From JBHJHP01 sp042219855 (lineage in GTDB: Bacteria; Bacteroidota; Bacteroidia; Bacteroidales; UBA5342), in the NCBI RefSeq assembly GCF_042219855.1, contig NZ_JBHJHP010000004.1:1-64000 (forward strand): a DNA stretch of 64,000 nt, given 5' to 3'. How positions within the stretch are numbered: the first letter of the stretch is position 1; the number at the start of each line of letters is the position of its first letter. The notes under the pieces were generated by a model. That model worked only from the letters and a program-made list of their open reading frames with translations, was not told where the DNA came from and searched no databases. The position numbers were made by a program, and so were the translations under genes. Positions 55,112 through 61,103 of the stretch are shown piece by piece.

Positions 55112-55152
55112 AAAAAAACTCCGCATGTTGAATGGTAAAACATGCGGAGTTT
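55112..55152 (-). terminator. Terminator of the sigma-factor operon
   Basis: AAACTCCGCATGTT / AACATGCGGAGTTT 14-bp stem, T-run on the minus strand after it. Confidence 0.85.
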
Positions 55153-55172
55153 CAATATCTGGAAGGGAATGT

Positions 55173-55952
55173 TTAGTCGTAAAGGTGGACAATATCGCCT
55201 GAGCCCGTGATTCGGGAGTTTACTTCCGGGTCGCCGTAGTAATAAACCTTTCCGCTGCCGTCGATACGGATATTCAGAATATCGGTAGCCCATACCTTAC
55301 AGGTCCCGGATCCATTGATATCTAAATAGGATTCCAGGGTCTCAAGGTAATCTGTAAAGACATCGCCACTGCCATCGAGGTTAATAATTTGTTTTCTGGC
55401 ATAACCCTGGCTTCTGATTTTACCGGAACCGTCAAGATTTGCATCAAAAATCTGGCAGTCAATATCGGTTGTGGTGATGCTTCCACTGCCACCAAGATCT
55501 GCAAAAACGCGATCTGCAGTTATATTCATGGTCATGATATCACCTGATCCGTCAATTGACATGGCAAAGTCATTGTTCATGCTGAAGTTGTCCATTACAT
55601 CAATATTGCCCGATCCGTCGATGGATACAAAATGCAGTTCCGGTAACGTGATTTTATACTGAAGTTTATCATAACTTATGGTTCTGAATTCGCTTTTAAA
55701 ACCCAGGTGTAATACACCGTTGGAAACATAAATGTTCAGCATGTCGAACAGATCACTATGCGTGGAGACTTCTATGTTGAACGATTCCCCGTAATAAACA
55801 AATACATCACCTGATCCGTCAAGTTCTACTCCTTCAAAACCACTCAGGTCATAATTTCTTGTCTCAATTGGTCCGTCAGCTCTGTAATAACCTATACACG
55901 AGGTTAACAGCAGCACGCTTAATGCTATGATTGATAAAATTGTCTTTTTCAT
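55173..55952 (-). CDS. Head-GIN (DUF2807) lipoprotein
   Basis: 259 residues. Lipobox LTSC (Cys-19). From residue ~35 it is built from about nine short rungs carrying DGSG, GGSG or NGSG (DGSGDVFVYYG, DGSGNIDVMD, DGSGDIMTM, GGSGSITTTD, DGSGKIRSQG, DGSGDVFTDY, NGSGTCKVW, DGSGKVYYYG, TGSGDIVHLY), the signature of a DUF2807 beta-helix. Envelope location; biochemical role unknown. Last gene of the minus-strand operon that starts with the ECF sigma factor (58881). Confidence 0.9.
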   Translation of the reverse strand: MKKTILSIIALSVLLLTSCIGYYRADGPIETRNYDLSGFEGVELDGSGDVFVYYGESFNIEVSTHSDLFDMLNIYVSNGVLHLGFKSEFRTISYDKLQYKITLPELHFVSIDGSGNIDVMDNFSMNNDFAMSIDGSGDIMTMNITADRVFADLGGSGSITTTDIDCQIFDANLDGSGKIRSQGYARKQIINLDGSGDVFTDYLETLESYLDINGSGTCKVWATDILNIRIDGSGKVYYYGDPEVNSRITGSGDIVHLYD

Positions 55953-55978
55953 CTTCGTATTTTTTTATATTTATAATT

Positions 55979-56650
55979 TCAGAACCAGCCAAATTTAAAG
56001 CTGACTCCGCCTGTAAATCCGTTCAGGGCTCTGCTGCTCACATCTTCCAACTGGAACCCGAGCGCCTGATGGTAGTAGCCTCCCAGGGCAATTCTGAAGA
56101 AACGCGACAGGTTCACTTCCAGTTCAACACCGGGCCTTAACATAAAGAATAAATCGTTCTCCCCGTATGTGCCATCAGGAAAATATGTTTGGATCTCGGA
56201 AACATAGGTGGAGTTGGAATTTCTTCCGGCACCACCAATACCAATAATTACGGGTATGCTTAAATGTACAATTTCCTTGCTCCAGACAATAGGTTCAATC
56301 AGTAAACCGCCATAGCCACCAGCAAGATTGAGTTCTGCTCCGGGAGTTTGTGAGTCATCTACAATATTTTGTGCAAAACCATAACCGGCCAGGCCAAAGG
56401 CAAAACCGTGGTTGATGATCCACCCGAGACGTCCCCCGGCTTCAAATACCTGATTGCCATCCATCTGGCCACCGGTAATATCAATACTCAGGTAACCTCC
56501 ATTGGATCCTTTATTACCTAAAAGAGATTTAAAATCGTCATTACTGTGATCGACGATAACAAAATCTTTGTTCGTTTCTTCCTGTGCAACCGTTGTTTGT
56601 AAAAACATTAACGCCAAAACCACTGCAGCTAGTATACTTCTGTTTTTCAT
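55979..56650 (-). CDS. Outer-membrane beta-barrel protein (hypothetical)
   Basis: 223 residues. Signal peptide ends TTVAQ. The mature part has alternating glycine-rich strands (GGRLGWIINHGFAFGLAGYGF, LNLAGGYGGLLIEPI, FFRIALGGYYHQA) and ends FKFGWF, with a final aromatic residue as in outer-membrane barrels. Substrate unknown. In the ECF sigma operon, 26 bp before the DUF2807 gene. Confidence 0.75.
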   Translation of the reverse strand: MKNRSILAAVVLALMFLQTTVAQEETNKDFVIVDHSNDDFKSLLGNKGSNGGYLSIDITGGQMDGNQVFEAGGRLGWIINHGFAFGLAGYGFAQNIVDDSQTPGAELNLAGGYGGLLIEPIVWSKEIVHLSIPVIIGIGGAGRNSNSTYVSEIQTYFPDGTYGENDLFFMLRPGVELEVNLSRFFRIALGGYYHQALGFQLEDVSSRALNGFTGGVSFKFGWF

Positions 56651-56667
56651 TACTATATTAGTTTAGA

Positions 56668-57765
56668 TTATTTTACAATTAATTTTAATTCACCTGAGAA
56701 CATTTCCACATTAAGGTTCCCGTTCAGCATTTCTCCGTGACCTATCGTTCCTGTGGATTTATATATTACATCTTTACCGCTTATCTTTTCTTCCTTCAGA
56801 TGCGTGTTGGAAGACGAATACATAAACCGGCTTTTCTGATGCAGAACCGATACAGGCAACAGACCGTTCCCGGCATCAAATGTTAAGCCAATATCGGTAT
56901 AGTTGGAGTATATCGTGATGCTGTTTTCATATTGTTCCGGGAAGTTCAGGTTCAGATTGCCGTATGTTGTTTTGGAATACACATTTCCTGAAATTTTATC
57001 GGCATTAAGTTTAGAAAAATAGCCGTCCAGATGAAGTTCCCGGCATGACCTGATATATATGTCATCGTTTTTGCCATTAATTTCAAGGAGACCGGCATCA
57101 CCGATATTCATTTCGGCTGACCTGCTTTCCAGGTTCAGTCTGCCGATAGAATCCAGCGTCATTTCACCGAAACGAGCAGTAATTATGGCATCCTCAGCAT
57201 AGCGTATCGTCGAATTGCAGTAGGATGCATTCAGTTTCAGTTTGCCATACATGTTATAGGCTTTAAACTGACCGTGGGCTACATCAACATACGCATCACC
57301 TCTCAATGTGCCCAGGAAAACATCACCATACCGGTGTTCGAGTGTAAGATTAATGTTTTCCGGCATCCAGATTTCCAGATCGACCCTTGTCTCGCTGTTT
57401 GATTTAAGATCGAGCGGAATAAAATTCAACAGGTCTTTTGCCGGATCAGCAAAAACCGTTTTCACATTAATAATATAGTGCGTTCTTGTAATCGCAAAGT
57501 CGACAGAACTTTTCAACTTATCAAGCTGCTTTTTATCATCGGCTTTGTAATATTCACTGGCTTTAATGATTACAGAATCCTTTTCCCATGTATTGATGTG
57601 TATGGTTCCGTATTTATTAAAAACCTCCAGTTTGGTATCAGGTTCAACTTTATAAGACCTGACAGTAATCAGTGTTTCCTCTATTCCTGAGGCTAATGCA
57701 GCCATAGGGCTGAGCAGCAGAAACAAAAGAAGCAGTTTACTAGGTGTTAATAGTGTGTATGTCAT
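56668..57765 (-). CDS. DUF4097-like putative surface adhesin
   Basis: About 365 residues from Met-11 (57765, MTYTLLTPSK), which gives a signal peptide ending ALASG; the ATG at 57795 is also possible. A series of beta-helix rungs with motifs KLEVFNKYGTIHINTW, GDVFLGTLRGDAYVDVAHG, GKLKLNASYCNSTIRY, LHLDGYFSKLNADKISGNVYSKTTYGNLN. This is the DUF4097/DUF2807-related type. It overlaps the upstream anti-sigma gene by about 26 bp, so the two are coupled. Exact role unknown; probably part of an envelope response. Confidence 0.7.
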   Translation of the reverse strand: MTYTLLTPSKLLLLFLLLSPMAALASGIEETLITVRSYKVEPDTKLEVFNKYGTIHINTWEKDSVIIKASEYYKADDKKQLDKLKSSVDFAITRTHYIINVKTVFADPAKDLLNFIPLDLKSNSETRVDLEIWMPENINLTLEHRYGDVFLGTLRGDAYVDVAHGQFKAYNMYGKLKLNASYCNSTIRYAEDAIITARFGEMTLDSIGRLNLESRSAEMNIGDAGLLEINGKNDDIYIRSCRELHLDGYFSKLNADKISGNVYSKTTYGNLNLNFPEQYENSITIYSNYTDIGLTFDAGNGLLPVSVLHQKSRFMYSSSNTHLKEEKISGKDVIYKSTGTIGHGEMLNGNLNVEMFSGELKLIVK

Positions 57766-58321
57766 TTTTACTGTTGTTTTCGTTTGTGTTTTCATTTAAC
57801 TGATCCAGAATATTTTCCAGAATTTTAAGTTTCAGTCTGTAGTTTTGAACCATGGCCTCAATGATTTCCTTACGTGCGATTCCTTCATTCAGATCGCTTT
57901 TCATGGTTTTCATATCATTGTCAAGCAGTTCAAATTCTTCTTTCACTTCAGTAATGACTTCAGGATGTTCCCTGGCAATTCGTTCCAGCTCTGCAACTTT
58001 AGATTCAACCTGGGAAGCATAGTATGCTTCAGTTTCGGAATACTCCTGAATGGCAGGATCAATATCCTTGCCGTTTTGTACCGCAACTTCCTTTTGGGCC
58101 ACTTTTATCACAACATTATATGCACCATACATTGCCAAAACAATGATAACCGCTGCAGCAGCTCTTTTAAAGATCCATGAAACGCCTGGCGTTTTATCCT
58201 GAACAACGTTTTGATCAAGATGCGCTGCGATATTCTCCCAGCTTTTGGATGATGTTTCAAGATCCTCAAAGCTTTCGCGGTTATCATTGATAAATTGTTC
58301 CAATTTGTCTGGTCCTTTCAT
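57740..58321 (-). CDS. Probable membrane anti-sigma factor
   Basis: 193 residues. Cytoplasmic N-terminus (~1-50) with WENIAAHLDQ, one transmembrane helix (~52-73, AAAAVIIVLAMYGAYNVVI), then a helical, charged extracytoplasmic part predicted as coiled coil (~100-185). No zinc-binding HxxxCxxC motif. Its ATG overlaps the stop of the ECF sigma gene (ATGA), the usual arrangement for a sigma/anti-sigma pair, which is the basis for the call. Confidence 0.7.
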   Translation of the reverse strand: MKGPDKLEQFINDNRESFEDLETSSKSWENIAAHLDQNVVQDKTPGVSWIFKRAAAAVIIVLAMYGAYNVVIKVAQKEVAVQNGKDIDPAIQEYSETEAYYASQVESKVAELERIAREHPEVITEVKEEFELLDNDMKTMKSDLNEGIARKEIIEAMVQNYRLKLKILENILDQLNENTNENNSKNDIHTINT

Positions 58322-58881
58322 ACGATGTCCTCTTTTAAGTATTCCCTGATTTTCAACTTTGCGTACCTGAACTGTGTTTTGGATGTTGACACTGAAATAT
58401 TCAGCGTTTCGGCTATTTGAGCATGCTGATACCCTTCAAAAAGGAACAGGTTGAAAACAATCCTGGCTCCTTCAGGCAGAGTATTCATGGCATTTTTAAC
58501 CTTATCTACGGTTAGATTATCCGGATAATCCTGCCCGGTATCTTCATCCGGAAGATGCATGAAATCATAGCTTTCAATAAATGTCAGTTTCAGCTTTTTC
58601 ATTCTGTAACGGTTAATGGTTTTATTAACCACTATACGTTTGAGCCAGCTGCCAAACGAGGCCTCAAATCTAAAGGTGTTCAGCCTGGTAAAAGCGTCAA
58701 TGAACGATTCCTGAAGAATGTCCTCGGCTTCTTCCCTGCTGTTCGTCATCCTGTAGGCAACGTTAAGCATGTTATCGGCATATAGTGAATATAAGCGGAA
58801 CTGAGCCTGTCGGTCACCATTCAGACATTGCTCAATTACATCCTTATTTATGTCAATACTTTTTTTCGCCAAGGGTATCAT
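58318..58881 (-). CDS. ECF-type RNA polymerase sigma factor
   Basis: 187 residues. Sigma-70 region 2 (~20-90): QFRLYSLYADNMLNVAYRM, EAEDILQESFIDAFTRL, then FGSWLKRIVVNKTINRYR; region 4 (~125-180): LPEGARIVFNLFLFEGYQHAQIAETLNISVSTSKTQF, the HTH that reads the -35 box. Heads a minus-strand operon with its anti-sigma, a DUF4097-like adhesin, an outer-membrane protein and a DUF2807 lipoprotein, so it probably controls an envelope response that includes these genes. Confidence 0.93.
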   Translation of the reverse strand: MIPLAKKSIDINKDVIEQCLNGDRQAQFRLYSLYADNMLNVAYRMTNSREEAEDILQESFIDAFTRLNTFRFEASFGSWLKRIVVNKTINRYRMKKLKLTFIESYDFMHLPDEDTGQDYPDNLTVDKVKNAMNTLPEGARIVFNLFLFEGYQHAQIAETLNISVSTSKTQFRYAKLKIREYLKEDIV

Positions 58882-59119
58882 CCTTTTACACTATTATAGA
58901 CACTAAAAAATGTTTAGGGTTGTAAAAGTCTCTAAAATATTTGCAGAAAAAAATAAAAAGTAGCTAAACCGCCTGCTTTTTTAGGTAAACGGAGATTTTT
59001 CATTTTTAAACTTTGGCTTCTGATGGACATTGAAAGAACCAAAATGATAAATCCTCAGTTATTCATGCCTGAATATTGAAAACTTTATTATTTTCAACCG
59101 GTCATTTAAATATTCAAGG

Positions 59120-59704
59120 ATGAAAATTAAAATTTTACTTTTTGTATGTGTGTTTTTTTCTGTGTTTGCTGTTGTGAATGCTCAAATGGAAAAAGTACCA
59201 AAGCAATATACGGTTGAAGCCGGATATATCTATACATTTGATAATGGATTTGAAAATTCAGGATCAAACGGAGGTCACTTTCTGCTTGATTATGCATGGC
59301 AACTTTCCGGATTTCACAGGAAGAAAGCTGCATTTATTACCGTTCCGCTTGGTTACAGCTGGCTGATGGGACAGGGGGATGAAAAAGATCTGAGGATACT
59401 GTCTTACGGATGGACCGTAAGGCATGAGTTGGCAAAAGATAAAGATTTTATTCCTTTTATTGGTTACGGTCTTTTGCTTAACCAATTGAGACAGGAAGGT
59501 ACAGAAGGGAGTATATTCGGCCATCAGACCCAGTTTGAGTTTGGGTTTAATTACACGAAGCCCGAACGGATACAACCATTCATTAAGGTTGAATACAGTA
59601 TGATTCGTTTTCCACAGTTTGGTGCAGATCAAAGCTACAGGATGAATCATCTGGCCTTAAAATTCGGCATCAGAATGAATAGCAGGGATGCTAATAAAAA
59701 ATGA
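59120..59704 (+). CDS. Small outer-membrane beta-barrel protein
   Basis: 194 residues. Signal peptide ends VVNAQ. Alternating strands (TVEAGYIYTFDNGFE, HFLLDYAWQL, ITVPLGYSWLMGQGD, FEFGFNYTKPERIQPFIKVEYSM, HLALKFGIRM) of the OmpW/opacity type. Function unknown. Same strand as the chorismate mutase gene 70 bp downstream, but not obviously linked to it. Confidence 0.7.
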   Translation: MKIKILLFVCVFFSVFAVVNAQMEKVPKQYTVEAGYIYTFDNGFENSGSNGGHFLLDYAWQLSGFHRKKAAFITVPLGYSWLMGQGDEKDLRILSYGWTVRHELAKDKDFIPFIGYGLLLNQLRQEGTEGSIFGHQTQFEFGFNYTKPERIQPFIKVEYSMIRFPQFGADQSYRMNHLALKFGIRMNSRDANKK

Positions 59705-59774
59705 TTTTAAATTGCAAGCAAACCGCCCTGGTTTGTTATAGATTGTTATTTTTGCAGGGATATTAATTTTAATT

Positions 59775-60068
59775 ATGAAGAATCCTGCAAATTGTACATC
59801 CATTCAGGAAGTACGGTCAATCATTGATGAGATCGACTTTGCCATTATTGAGTTGCTTTCAAAAAGACAAAAATGTGTTGAGGAGATTGTCCGGTTTAAA
59901 AATAATCAGGAAGAAATTGTAGCGGAAGACCGTCAGAAAATACTTTTTGCTCAACGCAGATGGTGGGCAGAACAAAACAATCTTTCTCCAGATATGATAG
60001 AAAACATATATAAATTTCTGGTTGAACATAACATAAGCAAAGAATTAAATCTTTTTAATAAGCGATAA
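59775..60068 (+). CDS. Chorismate mutase, PchB-like
   Basis: 97 residues, single-domain AroQ-class helical protein: KNPANCTSIQEVRSIIDEIDFAIIELLSKRQ, FKNNQEEIVAEDRQ, RRWWAEQNNLSPDMIENIYKFLVEHNI. The N-terminal CxSIxExRxxIDxID pattern and the RxxWAEQNxLxPxxIE pattern are those of PchB-type enzymes, which rearrange chorismate to prephenate and, in PchB itself, split isochorismate to salicylate and pyruvate. No salicylate or siderophore genes are nearby, so mutase activity is the safer guess. Forms a pair with the aldolase gene 18 bp downstream. Confidence 0.85.
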   Translation: MKNPANCTSIQEVRSIIDEIDFAIIELLSKRQKCVEEIVRFKNNQEEIVAEDRQKILFAQRRWWAEQNNLSPDMIENIYKFLVEHNISKELNLFNKR

Positions 60069-60085
60069 TTATCAAAGCGAAAATC

Positions 60086-61036
60086 ATGTATAAAGAGGAT
60101 ATTAAAGTAGTGGACTGTACCGTTCGTGATGGTGGTCTCATGAACAAATGGCAGTTTTCCGATGAGTTTGTAAAAGGCGTTTATGATGCCTGTGTGGAAG
60201 CAGGTGTTGATTATATGGAGATTGGTTATATCAGCAGCGAATTTGCATTCAGTCGTGATGAGGTCGGCCCGTGGAAATTCTGTGCAGACAGCGATTTGAG
60301 GCGTATTATGGGAAATAATGAGACCAGTCTGAAAATATCAGCAATGGCCGATATCGGACGAATTGATCCCAAAGACATTCCTAACCGGGCAGACAGCGTT
60401 ATCGATATGATGCGCATAGCCTGTTATGTACATCAGATGGACAAAGCTATAGAACTGGCTCATCATTGTATGGACAAAGGATATGAAACGACCATTAATC
60501 TTATGGCTGTATCAAAGGTTAACGAACGGGATCTGGAAGAGGCATTATCAGATGTTGCCAAATCAAGAGTGCCGGTATTTTACCTGGTGGATAGTTTTGG
60601 AAGTATGTATAGTGAAACGATTCTTCATCTGATGAAGAAATACAAGGAGATGTTGCCGGATAAAGAAATCGGAATTCATGCACACAATAACATGCAACTG
60701 GCCATGTCAAATACCATATCCGCATTGATGGATGGAGCAACCTATCTTGATGCCACTCTTCTGGGTATGGGACGCGGTGCCGGTAACTGTCCGGTTGAAA
60801 TTCTGATCGCATTCCTTAAAAACCCAAAATACAGGTTACTACCTCTGTTAAAAGCAATACAGGAACAGGTATTGCCCTGGCAGGAAAAGATTGACTGGGG
60901 ATATCATGTGCCTTATCTGATTACCGGAGCAATGAATGAGCATCCCCGAAGTGCAATGGCATGGATGGATTCAGAAGAAAAAAACGATTTTGTAAAATTC
61001 ATGAAATCCATGCACGATTATGAACTACTTGAATAG
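60086..61036 (+). CDS. HMGL-like aldolase (4-hydroxy-2-oxovalerate aldolase type)
   Basis: 316 residues, TIM-barrel. VVDCTVRDGGLMNKW is the family start with Arg-Asp for catalysis and metal binding (R18-D19 area); DYMEIGYIS; HAHNNMQLAMSNTISALMDGATYLDATLLGMGRGAGN carries the metal-binding HxHN and the conserved glycine loop. Members cleave or condense 4-hydroxy-2-oxoacids. There is no nearby acylating dehydrogenase, unlike the catabolic DmpG/DmpF pair, so a biosynthetic or unknown substrate is likely. Directly follows the chorismate mutase gene (18 bp), suggesting one pathway (inference). Confidence 0.85.
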   Translation: MYKEDIKVVDCTVRDGGLMNKWQFSDEFVKGVYDACVEAGVDYMEIGYISSEFAFSRDEVGPWKFCADSDLRRIMGNNETSLKISAMADIGRIDPKDIPNRADSVIDMMRIACYVHQMDKAIELAHHCMDKGYETTINLMAVSKVNERDLEEALSDVAKSRVPVFYLVDSFGSMYSETILHLMKKYKEMLPDKEIGIHAHNNMQLAMSNTISALMDGATYLDATLLGMGRGAGNCPVEILIAFLKNPKYRLLPLLKAIQEQVLPWQEKIDWGYHVPYLITGAMNEHPRSAMAWMDSEEKNDFVKFMKSMHDYELLE

Positions 61037-61054
61037 TTTAATGAAAATTTAAAA

Positions 61055-61090
61055 ATAAAAGCCGCTTGAATTTATCAGGCGGCTTTTATT
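61055..61090. terminator. Bidirectional terminator
   Basis: ATAAAAGCCGC / GCGGCTTTTAT hairpin with flanking A and T runs, between the convergent aldolase and CotH/lamin-tail genes. Confidence 0.85.
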
Positions 61091-61103
61091 GCACCTTCTG
61101 TGT

